From contig NC_019689.1 in NCBI RefSeq assembly GCF_000317025.1, forward strand, positions 4,821,501-4,885,500: DNA of 64,000 nucleotides. The letters run 5' to 3'. This document shows positions 40,489-49,845 of the stretch, piece after piece; positions within the stretch are counted from its first letter, which is position 1, and each line of letters opens with the position of its first letter. Below the pieces are notes generated by a model. The model had not been told where the DNA came from, made no database searches, and worked only from the letters and a program-made list of their open reading frames with translations. Position numbers and translations under genes: made by a program. The stretch is from Pleurocapsa sp. PCC 7327. Lineage in GTDB: Bacteria; Cyanobacteriota; Cyanobacteriia; Cyanobacteriales; Microcystaceae.

Positions 40489-40929
40489 TTAAGCTGACAT
40501 TCCCAATTCAAATCCCAAGGCTTTCTTCTGCATAGTTTGAAAAATATTGTAGAAACCATTGGCGCGGGAAGGAGTTAAACTGACTTTCAGTCCCGTTTCT
40601 TCGATAAAATCCGGGGTGACTTGTAAGATCTCTTGGGGAGGCAAACCATTGAGTCCTTCAATTAATAATGCCACCAATCCCTTGACCAACTGTGCGTCAG
40701 AATCGCCTCGATACCAAACCTTTCCCTCTTTCAAGTCAGCAGCGATATACACTTGAGAAGTGCAACCACGAACTTTATTTTCTGGCGTTTTCTCTTCCTC
40801 CGGCATCGGCTCTAGTTTTTTGGCATACCAAAGCAGTTGCTCGTAGCGTTTTTTGGGATCCTTGCGGCTCTTAAAGCGCTGTACGATGCGATCGAGGTTA
40901 GGAGGTAAGAAAGTTTCGGGAGATGACAT
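40489..40929 (-). CDS. sufE: SufE family cysteine desulfurase activator
   Basis: A 146-residue protein that accepts persulfide sulfur from the desulfurase SufS for Fe-S cluster assembly. LDRIVQRFKSRKDPKKRYEQLLWYAKKL and the sulfur-accepting Cys in VRGCTSQVYI are family features. I chose ATG 40929 (MSSPETFLPPNLD) over a longer frame. The sufBCDS operon in this same window has no sufE, so this gene probably serves it from a distance. Confidence 0.93.
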   Translation of the reverse strand: MSSPETFLPPNLDRIVQRFKSRKDPKKRYEQLLWYAKKLEPMPEEEKTPENKVRGCTSQVYIAADLKEGKVWYRGDSDAQLVKGLVALLIEGLNGLPPQEILQVTPDFIEETGLKVSLTPSRANGFYNIFQTMQKKALGFELGMSA

Positions 40930-41081
40930 AATCGCTTCGCGTCGGGATGGGAAATCGTCTTTTTTTTGCCAGCTTGCACCCACTCAATTCTAACATTCCG
41001 CTAACTCGAAAACAGAAGAATAATCATTCTTCTTTTCCTGATTAATTAAAATCAAAGTTTTGGTGAAGGGATTAGATCCAG

Positions 41082-41155
41082 GGCGAACGATGGGATTCGA
41101 ACCCACGAATGGTGGAACCACAATCCACTGCCTTGACCGCTTGGCTACGCTCGCC
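41082..41155 (-). tRNA. tRNA-His (GTG anticodon)
   Basis: The minus strand folds as a 74-nt tRNA. The acceptor stem GGCGAGCG pairs with CGTTCGCC over eight base pairs, including the extra G-1:C73 that marks tRNA-His. U8-A9, a GCC/GGC D stem, the anticodon arm GTGGA-TTGTGGT-TCCAC (anticodon GTG) and the T arm with GGTTCGAATCC are all present. CCA is not encoded. Confidence 0.96.
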
Positions 41156-41248
41156 ATTCATTAAATAATCATAGCATATTATATGTTCGATTTTAAGAGA
41201 ACGAAAACTGAGTTAATCTGGAAGTCAGCGATCGTAACAATAGCGAGC

Positions 41249-41635
41249 ATGACGATGAAAATTGGGCAGCGATTAATGTGGGTTGGGGGAGTTGCGATAG
41301 TTGGCATGGGCGGATTGCTGGTCGTTACCAATCCGAGCAATCAAGCCTACGAACAGTACGCAACGGAAAGACTAACGCTTTACCTAAAAGAAGAGGGTTG
41401 TACGCAAGTATCAGAGAAATTAGACGGGATCGTACAAAGTTTTTGCAAATCTTTGGTCGATACGGCACGACCTCAAATCAAACAACTGATCGCACAACAG
41501 ACAAAACGGCAGAACTATCTGTTGTTTAGTATCTATCAAACCAAATTGTCGCCTCCCGCCCCCGCACCGGGTTACTACTTTGAGACTATTGGTGCCTTAG
41601 AAAATTTTTATACCTACCAAGTCGAGGAATTGTAG
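41249..41635 (+). CDS. DUF4359 domain protein
   Basis: A 128-residue protein with one N-terminal membrane helix (MWVGGVAIVGMGGLLVVT) followed by a DUF4359-like domain: NPSNQAYEQYATERLTLYL, CTQVSEKL, QSFCKSLV, then TKRQNYLLFSIYQTKLS and YYFETIGALENFYTYQ. The two conserved Cys may form a disulfide outside the cytoplasm. The function is unknown. The start could also be ATG 41183, giving 150 residues. Confidence 0.8.
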   Translation: MTMKIGQRLMWVGGVAIVGMGGLLVVTNPSNQAYEQYATERLTLYLKEEGCTQVSEKLDGIVQSFCKSLVDTARPQIKQLIAQQTKRQNYLLFSIYQTKLSPPAPAPGYYFETIGALENFYTYQVEEL

Positions 41636-41707
41636 ACTGATGGTGATGGCATTTAATTAGCGATCGCAATAATTGCTAGGTAAAGTCTCGAAGGGAAGGT
41701 AAAGTTG

Positions 41708-42109
41708 ATGAACAACGACTCGCATGACCATAAGCACGGCGATGATACCAACGAAGTCCTTCAGTTATCCGAACATGAAGAAATTACTAGAACTCCTCCT
41801 TGGGGAACCGTTACCGTACTAGAAGAAGGATCTCGCTATCGCATCAATCGCATCGTCGTCAAACCGGGGCACTACATTAGCACTCAGATGCACTATCATC
41901 GCAGCGAACACTGGATAGTTGTTTCTGGGACGGCGAAAGTTATTTGTAATGGAGAGGAAAAGTTACTCAAGCAAAAGGAATCGACTTACGTTCCCATGAA
42001 TACTCCTCACCGCGTTGAAAATCCAGGAGTGATTCCATTGGTAATGATCGAAGTCCAAAACGGAGAGTATTTGGGGGATGATGACATCATTCGCTTTTCA
42101 GAAATTTAG
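41708..42109 (+). CDS. Cupin protein resembling the mannose-6-phosphate isomerase domain
   Basis: A 133-residue single cupin. PPWGTVTVLEEGSRYRINRIVVKPGHYIS, HYHRSEHWIVVSGTAKV (metal-binding His and Glu) and YVPMNTPHRVENPGVIPLVMIEVQNGEYLGDDDI match the C-terminal isomerase domain of the bifunctional GDP-mannose enzymes. The pyrophosphorylase half is missing, so it is a stand-alone isomerase-like cupin. It probably acts on mannose or fructose 6-phosphate, but the substrate is inferred. The start is ATG 41708; a TTG lies just before. Confidence 0.87.
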   Translation: MNNDSHDHKHGDDTNEVLQLSEHEEITRTPPWGTVTVLEEGSRYRINRIVVKPGHYISTQMHYHRSEHWIVVSGTAKVICNGEEKLLKQKESTYVPMNTPHRVENPGVIPLVMIEVQNGEYLGDDDIIRFSEI

Positions 42110-42264
42110 TTAGGAGCGAGTTTGCCAAAAAGCTTGTATGGAGAACTGGAAATTTTTATTCTCTAGTTCCTAACCCTATCCCTTTTCAATTCCACTATTT
42201 TCCACTTTAGGGGTAATACAACTTTCCTTCTAGAGGTAGTATTTCCCTTTTGGTTGGGACTGAC

Positions 42265-42519
42265 ATGACTGAAACTCCGCAATTACTCTTAGAAAACAAC
42301 AGGGTTAGGAGATTTTTAGTTATGTTTTCAGCTAGCAAAGAATCAGTCACTATCCGCAATTATATCCTCGCTCTGGCTTCCGCCGCCATGATGGGCATAC
42401 TCGTTAGCGAACTTTACAACCAACCGGACAGAATCGCACAACAAGGGAGATTGGACAACTACTCTCGTTTTATCGGCGTTGGTCTAGTTTCCCAAGCTCA
42501 AAAAGCTATTTATCGCTAA
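42265..42519 (+). CDS. Small hypothetical protein with one hydrophobic segment
   Basis: An 84-residue protein with a possible membrane helix (YILALASAAMMGILVSELY) followed by QPDRIAQQGRLDNYSRFIGVGL. I do not recognise it. It precedes the ArsA-type ATPase by 111 bases on the same strand. Because ArsA/Get3 relatives handle single-helix membrane proteins, a functional link is imaginable but is only speculation. The start could be ATG 42265 or the ATG of MFSASKES downstream. Confidence 0.55.
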   Translation: MTETPQLLLENNRVRRFLVMFSASKESVTIRNYILALASAAMMGILVSELYNQPDRIAQQGRLDNYSRFIGVGLVSQAQKAIYR

Positions 42520-42630
42520 AATACACCAATCGCTCCTGATTTTGAAGAGACATTGCGCGCCACGACGATAAAGTGCTGAAATGCTAAAGTATAAGTAATG
42601 TAAATTTTTTTCATATACAGCCGAGCATCA

Positions 42631-43818
42631 ATGCGTGTAATTCTCATGACTGGTAAGGGGGGGGTAGGCAAAACTTCTGTTGCTGCTGCTACCGGACTCC
42701 GTTGCGCTGAATTAGAATATAAAACTCTCGTACTGAGTACCGACCCTGCCCATTCCCTTGCCGACAGTTTTGACCTAGAATTGGGACACGAGCCGCGACA
42801 AGTGCGTCCCAATCTCTGGGGAGCCGAACTGGACGCGCTGATGGAACTTGAAGGCAATTGGGGATCGGTTAAGCGCTACATTACTCAAGTTTTGCAGGCG
42901 CGGGGACTCGAAGGCGTTCAAGCTGAAGAATTGGCAATTTTACCGGGGATGGATGAAATCTTCGGTTTAGTTCGTATGAAACGCCACTATGACGAAGGCG
43001 CATATGATGTTTTGATTATCGATTCCGCGCCTACGGGAACAGCTTTGCGACTCCTGAGTCTTCCCGAAGTCGGCGGTTGGTACATGAGAAAGTTTTACAA
43101 ACCGTTACAAGGGATGTCGGCAGCTCTACGACCTATAGTAGAACCTATCTTCAGACCGATCGCGGGTTTTTCTTTACCCGACAAGGAGGTCATGGATGCT
43201 CCTTACGAATTCTACGAGAAGATCGAAGCCCTAGAAAAGATTTTAACCGATAATACTCAAACTTCGGTGCGCTTGGTGACTAACCCTGAAAAGATGGTCA
43301 TCAAGGAATCCTTGCGAGCGCATTCTTATTTGAGTTTGTATAATGTCTCTACCGATCTCGTCATTGCCAATCGGATTATTCCTGAGACTGTTACCGATCC
43401 TTTTTTCCAACACTGGAAAGACAATCAGAAGCTATACAAACAGGAAATTTACGAGAATTTTCATCCCCTACCCGTTAAAGAAGTTCCGCTTTTCTCCGAA
43501 GAGATGTGCGGTTTAGCTGCGCTAGAACGTCTCAAAGAGACTCTCTACCCAGAGGAAGACCCAGCTCAGGTATATTACAAAGAAAACACGATTCGAGTTT
43601 TGCAAGAAGATCGTAACTATAGCTTAGAACTCTATTTACCTGGCGTTCCTAAGGAACAAATCCAGTTAAATAAAACGGGCGACGAATTAAATATTAGAAT
43701 TGGGAATCATCGACGCAACTTGGTTTTGCCGCAAGCATTAGCTGCCCTCAAACCAGCAGGCGCCAAGATAGAAGAGGATTATCTCAAAATTCGCTTTACC
43801 GATGCGATTGAGGTATAG
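42631..43818 (+). CDS. ArsA/Get3-type ATPase with C-terminal HSP20-like domain
   Basis: A 395-residue P-loop ATPase. The deviant Walker A is [13 protein letters not shown] at the N-terminus, the switch I region is [13 protein letters not shown], and [10 protein letters not shown] is Walker B. A single ATPase unit and no arsenite-type Cys set argue for a Get3-like rather than an arsenite-pump role. Residues ~325-395 ([35 protein letters not shown]) form an alpha-crystallin-like domain, a fusion known in cyanobacterial and plastid relatives. Likely role: chaperoning of hydrophobic clients. Confidence 0.9.
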   Translation: MRVILMTGKGGVGKTSVAAATGLRCAELEYKTLVLSTDPAHSLADSFDLELGHEPRQVRPNLWGAELDALMELEGNWGSVKRYITQVLQARGLEGVQAEELAILPGMDEIFGLVRMKRHYDEGAYDVLIIDSAPTGTALRLLSLPEVGGWYMRKFYKPLQGMSAALRPIVEPIFRPIAGFSLPDKEVMDAPYEFYEKIEALEKILTDNTQTSVRLVTNPEKMVIKESLRAHSYLSLYNVSTDLVIANRIIPETVTDPFFQHWKDNQKLYKQEIYENFHPLPVKEVPLFSEEMCGLAALERLKETLYPEEDPAQVYYKENTIRVLQEDRNYSLELYLPGVPKEQIQLNKTGDELNIRIGNHRRNLVLPQALAALKPAGAKIEEDYLKIRFTDAIEV

Positions 43819-44196
43819 TTTTCGCGGATAAATGCTTAATATGAAAGTGCGATCGCGTCTGTTTAAACGACTACAGATCCTAAAATTTCAAAATATTAAG
43901 CAGTGAATTTTAACGTATTACTCAATTGAGGCGCTTGTTCTCGCTCAAAAATAGATTAAATTGGGGATCGACGAAGATCGCTTATTTCTTGTCTCTATCT
44001 TAAGACAGATTTATTGCTTTGCTATCTACCCAAAATCACCCCCAATCGCAACAAGTCGATACAAACAACCTAACTTTCCCCAATTAATGTGAATTTATTT
44101 TAAAAGGCGATTCTCATCTTCTTAAGCTTACCTATACTTATCTTTAATATTTTCTTCCTTTATGGAAGATTGGTGGTTTGCTCTGGAGACAAAAAA
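43819..44196. other. Intergenic region
   Basis: A 378-base AT-rich gap before the small membrane protein gene. CTATACTTATC near 44132 might be part of a promoter, but I cannot define one. Nothing else is visible. Confidence 0.4.
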
Positions 44197-44571
44197 ATGG
44201 AATTAGCTCAAAAACAAAGTTGGGAAAAAAGCTATATATTCACCCTAGCCAAAAGCTTTTTAATCTGGAGTTTCACGCTGACGGTTTGCTTGCTCGTTGT
44301 CGGATTTCCTGTCGTTGTATTAATGGCTACCGTTGGTGCTTTTTTATCAATTATCTTGCAATCCCTCTTGCCCGTTAGTGCAGTTTTGCTAGTAGCGGGC
44401 GGCATAGTCGGCGCACACGCTCTAGGGATATTTATAGGAGCTGCAATTCTGACTGCTAATGGCATTCATCCAACCGAAGTCAGTTGGCTTACATGGCTGC
44501 ACGGCGAAGCAAGCCCTTCGCATACTTCCGTATATGCATCCTGTCCGCTTACCTGCGGTCTGACTCAGTAA
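44197..44571 (+). CDS. Small membrane protein of unknown function
   Basis: A 124-residue protein from ATG 44197, preceded by GGAG. It has three hydrophobic segments: FLIWSFTLTVCLLVVGFPVVVLMA, FLSIILQSLLPVSAVLLVAGGI and AHALGIFIGAAILTANGI. The C-terminus has two Cys (YASCPLTCGL). I do not recognise it. A strong terminator follows 48 bases after the stop and a 378-base gap precedes it, so it is a single-gene unit. Confidence 0.65.
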   Translation: MELAQKQSWEKSYIFTLAKSFLIWSFTLTVCLLVVGFPVVVLMATVGAFLSIILQSLLPVSAVLLVAGGIVGAHALGIFIGAAILTANGIHPTEVSWLTWLHGEASPSHTSVYASCPLTCGLTQ

Positions 44572-44618
44572 AAATTAACACAATTGACTCAGAAAATTAA
44601 TAAAATCAAGCTAGTGCA

Positions 44619-44641
44619 GCCCGGTTGCGACCGGGTTTTTT
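44619..44641 (+). terminator. Rho-independent terminator
   Basis: CCCGGT-TGCG-ACCGGG followed by TTTTTT, after the small membrane protein gene. Confidence 0.93.
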
Positions 44642-44712
44642 CATAACAATTTTTCCAGTAATTTTAATAATTATCTGTAACATAGACAAGGAGAACTCGA
44701 ATCCGCAATCGA

Positions 44713-45825
44713 ATGAACCCATCAACCCTTTCAATTTGCATCGTGCTGGGCACTCGTCCCGAAGCCATTAAACTTGCCCCAGTCATCCAACAGTTTCAAA
44801 AATTACCGGAGTTTCGGACTCATGTAGTGTTGACGGGACAGCATCGAGAAATGGTTGACCAAGTTATGCAACTATTCGAGTTGCAAGCTGATGAAGACTT
44901 AAAAATCATGCAACCCAAGCAAAGTCTGACAGAAATCACCTGTCGCAGTTTGCAGGGATTAGAGAAAGCATTTCAGCAAATCTCTCCCCAACTTGTTATC
45001 GTTCAAGGCGATACGACTACGGCTTTTGCGGCAGCTTTGGCGGCGTTTTATCAAAAGATTCCCGTCGGTCATGTAGAGGCGGGGTTACGCACCGACAATA
45101 TTTATAATCCCTATCCAGAAGAAATCAATCGCCGCCTCATTTCCCAACTGACGCAACTTCATTTTGCGCCTACCAAACGGGCTTTTGAGAATGTCCAGCG
45201 TTCCGGCGTAACAGGAGAAGTTTATCACACGGGCAATACAGTTATCGATGCTTTACTAACGGTTGCCCACCGCAACCCTGAATGTCCCGTTCCTGGATTG
45301 AAATGGGAAAAATATCGCGTTTTGTTGGCAACCGTGCATCGGCGAGAAAACTGGGGAGAGCCACTAAAAGATATTATTGAAGGATTTCGCCTGATTTTAG
45401 ATAAATTTTCCGATATAGCTTTGCTTTTACCCCTCCATCGCAATCCTACCGTTCGAGAACCCATTCAAAATGCTTTAGGAAACCATCCTAGAGTCTTTTT
45501 AACAGAACCTCTAGATTATGCCCAACTGGTAGGAGCCATTCAACGGTGCTACTTACTGCTGACGGATTCTGGCGGCATACAGGAAGAAGCCCCTAGTTTG
45601 GGAAAACCCGTATTGGTATTGCGAGAAACTACCGAACGACCGGAAGCGGTTGAAGCGGGAACGGCTAAACTGATAGGAACTCGACCGTCCGATATTGCTG
45701 CGGCTGCTAGTCAGTTATTGAGCGATTTTGAGGCTTATCAAAAGATGGCGAATGCGATTAACCCCTTTGGCGATGGGAAAGCCTCTCAGAGAATTGTGAA
45801 AATTGTTAAAGATTATTTAATGTAA
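44713..45825 (+). CDS. wecB: UDP-N-acetylglucosamine 2-epimerase (non-hydrolysing)
   Basis: A 370-residue enzyme converting UDP-GlcNAc to UDP-ManNAc for surface polysaccharides. Motifs include VLGTRPEAIKLAPVI, VLTGQHREMVDQV, VQGDTTTAFAAALAAF, VGHVEAGLRT, PEEINRRL, TVHRRENWGEPL and the nucleotide-binding LLTDSGGIQEEAPSLGKPVLVLRETTERPE. The length is normal. The downstream ABC ATPase gene is 45 bases away with a hairpin between. Confidence 0.96.
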   Translation: MNPSTLSICIVLGTRPEAIKLAPVIQQFQKLPEFRTHVVLTGQHREMVDQVMQLFELQADEDLKIMQPKQSLTEITCRSLQGLEKAFQQISPQLVIVQGDTTTAFAAALAAFYQKIPVGHVEAGLRTDNIYNPYPEEINRRLISQLTQLHFAPTKRAFENVQRSGVTGEVYHTGNTVIDALLTVAHRNPECPVPGLKWEKYRVLLATVHRRENWGEPLKDIIEGFRLILDKFSDIALLLPLHRNPTVREPIQNALGNHPRVFLTEPLDYAQLVGAIQRCYLLLTDSGGIQEEAPSLGKPVLVLRETTERPEAVEAGTAKLIGTRPSDIAAAASQLLSDFEAYQKMANAINPFGDGKASQRIVKIVKDYLM

Positions 45826-45837
45826 CCACAAATAACT

Positions 45838-45865
45838 GTACGGGCGTACAGCCGTGCGCCCCTAC
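45838..45865 (+). repeat. Degenerate GTAGGGGCGAAC-type hairpin
   Basis: GTACGGGCGTAC-AGCC-GTGCGCCCCTAC with one mismatch and one G-T pair, related to the hairpin after ndhH. It ends five bases before the ATPase start codon, where it could mask the ribosome-binding site. Confidence 0.7.
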
Positions 45866-45870
45866 CAATT

Positions 45871-46953
45871 ATGGCTAAACTCGAATTACACAATTTACGC
45901 AAACAGTATGCAGATAATATTGTCCCCGTTAAAGATATAAGTTTTGAGGTGGAAGATGGAGAGTTTCTCACTTTATTGGGACCGTCTGGATGTGGCAAGT
46001 CAACTTTACTGAGGTTGATTGCGGGTTTAGAACAACCGACTCAAGGAAGAGTCGTTATTGGCGGTAAGACAGTTAATAGGATAGCACCAGGCGATCGCAA
46101 TGTTGCGATGGTTTTCCAAAGTTACGCCCTCTACCCCCATATGAGTGTTGGGGAAAATATCTCTGCTGCCCTAAAACTTCGTAGGGTTCCTCGAACAGAA
46201 ATTCAGGTTCGACTCGAATCGGTCGCCAAAAAGCTGGGATTGCAAGAATTGCTTTATCGCAAACCCAGCCAGCTATCTGGCGGACAGAGACAGCGGGTAG
46301 CCCTGGCCAGGGCATTGGTTCGCGAACCAGACGTGTTTTTATTAGACGAACCGTTAAGCAATTTAGATGCGCTTTTGCGCGAACAAGTTCGCTCAGAACT
46401 CAAGCAAATTTTCAAAGATCAGCAAAAACCCGTCGTCTACGTGACTCACGACCAAACCGAAGCTATGACCTTATCCAATCAGGTGGCTGTTCTCTATGAC
46501 GGTCTGCTGCAACAGCTAGACACCCCTCATCAAATTTATGCCCATCCAGCCAATCAGTTTGTTGCGGGTTTTGTGGGCAGTCCGCAGATGAATTTACTGG
46601 AACTTTTCTGTGAGGGAAATACAGCCATCCTGGGCGATTTTAGAATTGTCTTACCAGCTCTCCCAACCATGCCCGCACAAATCGTTATGGGCATTCGTCC
46701 CGAAGACATTCGCCTCAACCCAGTCGAAGATTCCCAAACTATAGAAGGTCGAGTTTATCTAGTCGAAGCGTTAGGTAAAGAAAAGTTAATTAGCGTGCGC
46801 GTGAAGGGGTCAGATTTGACGGTACGTACTTTACTTCCTATCGACCAAAACTGGGAGGGAGAGACGGTTAGACTTACCTTGCCAAACCAACTGATTCACT
46901 GGTTTAGTTTTAATGGTAATCTACCCCTCCACCAACGCGATCGCTTGAACTGA
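45871..46953 (+). CDS. MalK/UgpC-type ABC transporter ATP-binding protein
   Basis: A 360-residue ATPase for carbohydrate-type importers. Walker A is GPSGCGKST, the signature LSGGQRQRVALARAL, Walker B VFLLDEPLSNLDA and the switch His is in VYVTHDQTEA. The C-terminal ~120 residues form the TOBE/OB regulatory domain (IVMGIRPEDIRLNP). No permease or binding-protein gene is nearby; such ATPases often serve several importers encoded elsewhere. The specific substrate is unknown. Confidence 0.93.
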   Translation: MAKLELHNLRKQYADNIVPVKDISFEVEDGEFLTLLGPSGCGKSTLLRLIAGLEQPTQGRVVIGGKTVNRIAPGDRNVAMVFQSYALYPHMSVGENISAALKLRRVPRTEIQVRLESVAKKLGLQELLYRKPSQLSGGQRQRVALARALVREPDVFLLDEPLSNLDALLREQVRSELKQIFKDQQKPVVYVTHDQTEAMTLSNQVAVLYDGLLQQLDTPHQIYAHPANQFVAGFVGSPQMNLLELFCEGNTAILGDFRIVLPALPTMPAQIVMGIRPEDIRLNPVEDSQTIEGRVYLVEALGKEKLISVRVKGSDLTVRTLLPIDQNWEGETVRLTLPNQLIHWFSFNGNLPLHQRDRLN

Positions 46954-46992
46954 TACCTAGAATAGTTCCTAGTTTAGCGTTCAAACCTAACC

Positions 46993-47187
46993 TTACTCGA
47001 CGGTATGTCCGACTGCTTGAATTATTTGCCTAACCGATTCTTCAGATGCCTCGGTTTCAACGGAGACAGTTTTGTTTTCAACGTCAACTTTGACTTTTGC
47101 ATCTGATTCGTGCGTTTTAATGGCTTCAGTAATGATTTTTGCACAAGCTTCGCAGGCGATACTTGGCACTTTCAGTTCAATAGTCAT
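46993..47187 (-). CDS. Atx1-like copper chaperone (HMA domain)
   Basis: A 64-residue ferredoxin-fold metal chaperone. The metal site is Cys12-x-x-Cys15 (IACEACAK). His61 (VGHTVE) matches the extra ligand reported for Synechocystis Atx1, which delivers copper to the P-type ATPases PacS and CtaA for thylakoid plastocyanin. Its length equals that protein. It lies downstream of sufR and a small gene on the same strand, 29 bases after the latter, and may be read with them. Confidence 0.93.
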   Translation of the reverse strand: MTIELKVPSIACEACAKIITEAIKTHESDAKVKVDVENKTVSVETEASEESVRQIIQAVGHTVE

Positions 47188-47216
47188 CGTTAATTAAATG
47201 TTGTACGAGGAACTAC

Positions 47217-47480
47217 CTACCATTTTAAAACAGCCGCCTCAACTCCTCGATCGCGTCGAATTTTTCCATCTTTTTCAAACCACTCAATTATCTGTTTGTG
47301 AGTCAGTTCTTCTATGGGAATGCCTCTATCTTCGGCAATAATTTTCAATAGTCTTAAGGAAGAAATTGTCAATCGGGTCAAAAATTTTTCCGGCGAAGAT
47401 AATAAAGCCGCATCAACATCGGCTGACTCTTCGAGGGTTAAAAATTGAGGATTTGTCATTTGTCCTTGGTCATTGGTCAT
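47217..47480 (-). CDS. Conserved cyanobacterial hypothetical protein
   Basis: An 87-residue acidic, helical protein (LTLEESADVDAALLSSPEKFLTRLTISSLRLLKIIAEDRGIPIEELTHKQI). It has no known domain that I recognise. Its ATG overlaps the sufR stop (ATGA), suggesting translational coupling. The first seven codons come from the TGACCAATGACC repeat common between cyanobacterial genes, so ATG 47459 (MTNPQFLTL) may be the true start. Its place between sufR and atx1 suggests a role in metal or Fe-S physiology, but this is inference. Confidence 0.75.
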   Translation of the reverse strand: MTNDQGQMTNPQFLTLEESADVDAALLSSPEKFLTRLTISSLRLLKIIAEDRGIPIEELTHKQIIEWFEKDGKIRRDRGVEAAVLKW

Positions 47481-48145
47481 TCGATTTTAAATTTTGCTTG
47501 AATTAAGTAGCCGCAATTATGTTCGCCATTGTTAATCCAGTGCGTGCGTTCTACCGTACAATCGGGCAAGACAGCGGAGAACATTTCTAATTCGTGTCCG
47601 CAAACGCTGGGAAAAGATTCGGCAACTTCAGAGATAGCGCAATGGTGTTCTGCTAGAATGTACTTCTCTGGAATCCCCTTTTTAGAATTATCATTCTCTA
47701 CCAAAAGTAATTCTGCCATGTAGCCCTCTTTCTGACGGAGTTGGACTAATTTAGTTACCCGTTCTCTGAGCGTTCCATTGCCTACTCTTTGTCGGTATTC
47801 CTCGGCTTTACGTTCCCACTGCTTGCGCAGAACTTCGCCGACTTGTTTTTCTCCGACCGTTTCTACCAGGGTGTCTAAAAAAGATACGGCAAATTCGCTG
47901 TATCCTTGAGGAAAGCGATCGCGTCCTTTTTTGCTCAAACGGTAGATGTATTGGGGACGACCCATGCCAACTTGAATGGCATGATGTTCGATTAGTTCCT
48001 CGGTTTCTAAATCCTTGAGATGGCGGCGAATGGCTTGGGGACTTATATCTAGGTTGTCAGCTAAAGCCTGGGCAGTAGCTTGACCGTTTCTGAGTAAATA
48101 TTGAAGAATATCTTGTTTGGTGGAAGGGGGCTGAGTAATCGTCAT
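47477..48145 (-). CDS. sufR: Fe-S cluster biogenesis repressor SufR
   Basis: A 222-residue regulator. The N-terminal DeoR-like helix-turn-helix is TKQDILQYLLRNGQATAQALADNLDISPQAIRRHLKDLE. The C-terminal half carries four Cys (HHCAIS, PSVCGHE, LPDCTVE, EHNCGY), with three to four able to hold the sensing 4Fe-4S cluster. In Synechocystis SufR represses sufBCDS when its cluster is intact. Here it is divergent from sufB with a CAAC-N6-GTTG site between. ATG 48145 is preferred to an upstream in-frame start at 48196. Confidence 0.95.
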   Translation of the reverse strand: MTITQPPSTKQDILQYLLRNGQATAQALADNLDISPQAIRRHLKDLETEELIEHHAIQVGMGRPQYIYRLSKKGRDRFPQGYSEFAVSFLDTLVETVGEKQVGEVLRKQWERKAEEYRQRVGNGTLRERVTKLVQLRQKEGYMAELLLVENDNSKKGIPEKYILAEHHCAISEVAESFPSVCGHELEMFSAVLPDCTVERTHWINNGEHNCGYLIQAKFKIE

Positions 48146-48237
48146 CTTCCTATATTGGGAAATGCCGCGCGATCGTGAATAGTGTTCGCTGGTCACTCTT
48201 GAGCCGATCCTGAAAAAAATTGATTCGACTTTGACAA

Positions 48238-48251
48238 CAACACTATTGTTA
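48238..48251. promoter_or_regulatory. Imperfect SufR-type site (CAAC-N6-GTTA)
   Basis: CAACACTATTGTTA differs by one base from the CAAC-N6-GTTG motif, 24 bases from the perfect site, in the sufR-sufB intergenic region. Confidence 0.6.
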
Positions 48252-48271
48252 ATCTATTCTAGAATAAAATT

Positions 48272-48291
48272 AAACAACATTTTTGTTGTTT
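48272..48291. promoter_or_regulatory. SufR operator (CAAC-N6-GTTG)
   Basis: CAACATTTTTGTTG at 48275-48288 is an exact CAAC-N6-GTTG motif inside a longer palindrome AAACAAC-ATTTTT-GTTGTTT. It lies 115 bases before sufB and 127 before sufR, as in the Synechocystis suf locus. Confidence 0.85.
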
Positions 48292-48402
48292 AAGTCTTAG
48301 AACCTCGTACAACTCCGTTGCTTTGCTGATAGCCGTCACCACTTGCCTGCCATCCTAACAGCGATCGCCTGTTTGTACAAAGAGAGAGAACACTAAAGTC
48401 AA

Positions 48403-49845
48403 ATGAGTGCCACAACAGTCAAAAACATCGTCAACCAGCCATACAAGTACGGCTTCGTTACCAACATTGAGTCAGATACCATTCCTCGCGGACTCAATGA
48501 AGATATTATTCGCTTGATTTCTGCCAAAAAGAACGAACCGGAATTCATGCTGGAGTTTCGTCTCAAAGCCTATCGGCAATGGCAGAAGATGACGGAACCT
48601 ACTTGGTCTCACGTGAGCTATCCGCCCATTGATTACCAGAATATCATTTATTACTCCGCACCTAAGCACAACAAAGAAAAACTCAAAAGTCTCGAAGAAG
48701 TCGATCCCACGCTTTTAGAAACTTTTGAAAAGCTAGGCATTCCGCTATCGGAACAAAAACGACTCTCGAACGTCGCGGTAGATGCCATTTTCGATAGTGT
48801 TTCTATCGCCACTACCTTCAAAGAAAAACTCGCCGAACACGGGGTCATCTTCTGTTCGATTTCCGAAGCCTTACAAGAACATCCCAAACTGGTTGAGAAA
48901 TATATCGGTAGCGTCGTTCCGGTTGGCGACAACTATTTTGCTGCCCTTAATTCTGCCGTTTTCAGCGATGGTTCCTTCGTCTACATTCCCAAAGGCGTAC
49001 AATGCCCGATGGAACTTTCTACTTACTTCCGCATCAACAACGGAGAAACGGGACAGTTTGAACGCACGCTAATTATCGCCGATGAAGGTGCTTGCGTAAG
49101 TTATTTAGAAGGCTGTACCGCACCGATGTACGATAGCAACCAACTCCATGCAGCAGTGGTAGAATTAATTGCCTTAGACAACGCAGAAATCAAATATTCC
49201 ACCGTGCAAAATTGGTTCGCTGGAGACGAAAATGGTAAAGGTGGAATTTATAACTTTGTCACCAAGCGCGGCTTGTGTAAGGGAGTTAATTCTAAGATTT
49301 CTTGGACGCAAGTCGAAACAGGCTCTGCAATCACTTGGAAGTATCCGAGTTGCGTGTTAATTGGGGATAATTCCGTCGGAGAATTTTACTCCATCGCCCT
49401 CACCAACAACAAGCAACAAGCCGATACGGGAACCAAGATGATCCATATTGGCAAAAACACTCGCAGCACGATTATTTCTAAGGGAATTTCTGCCGGAAAT
49501 TCTAAGAATAGTTACCGAGGTTTGGTGAAAATGGGACCCAAAGCAACGGGTGCAAGGAATTATTCCCAATGCGATTCTATGCTGATTGGGGACAATGCCG
49601 AAGCTAATACTTTCCCCTATATTCAGGTCGATAATAACTCTGCCAAGGTAGAACACGAAGCCTCGACTTCTAAGATTGGAGAAGATCAGCTTTTCTACTT
49701 TGCCCAACGGGGAATTTCTGAAGAAGATGCGGTGTCAATGTTGGTAAGCGGCTTCTGTAAAGATGTCTTGAATAAATTGCCGATGGAATTCGCTGCAGAA
49801 GCTGATAAACTGTTAAGTCTAAAGTTGGAAGGAACTGTAGGCTAA
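48403..49845 (+). CDS. sufB: Fe-S cluster assembly scaffold protein SufB
   Basis: A 480-residue scaffold protein of the SUF machine; with SufC and SufD it builds Fe-S clusters, which feed photosystem I and other proteins. [78 protein letters not shown] and [19 protein letters not shown] are family sequence, and the length is usual. It is the first gene of sufBCDS and is likely controlled by SufR. Confidence 0.98.
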   Translation: MSATTVKNIVNQPYKYGFVTNIESDTIPRGLNEDIIRLISAKKNEPEFMLEFRLKAYRQWQKMTEPTWSHVSYPPIDYQNIIYYSAPKHNKEKLKSLEEVDPTLLETFEKLGIPLSEQKRLSNVAVDAIFDSVSIATTFKEKLAEHGVIFCSISEALQEHPKLVEKYIGSVVPVGDNYFAALNSAVFSDGSFVYIPKGVQCPMELSTYFRINNGETGQFERTLIIADEGACVSYLEGCTAPMYDSNQLHAAVVELIALDNAEIKYSTVQNWFAGDENGKGGIYNFVTKRGLCKGVNSKISWTQVETGSAITWKYPSCVLIGDNSVGEFYSIALTNNKQQADTGTKMIHIGKNTRSTIISKGISAGNSKNSYRGLVKMGPKATGARNYSQCDSMLIGDNAEANTFPYIQVDNNSAKVEHEASTSKIGEDQLFYFAQRGISEEDAVSMLVSGFCKDVLNKLPMEFAAEADKLLSLKLEGTVG

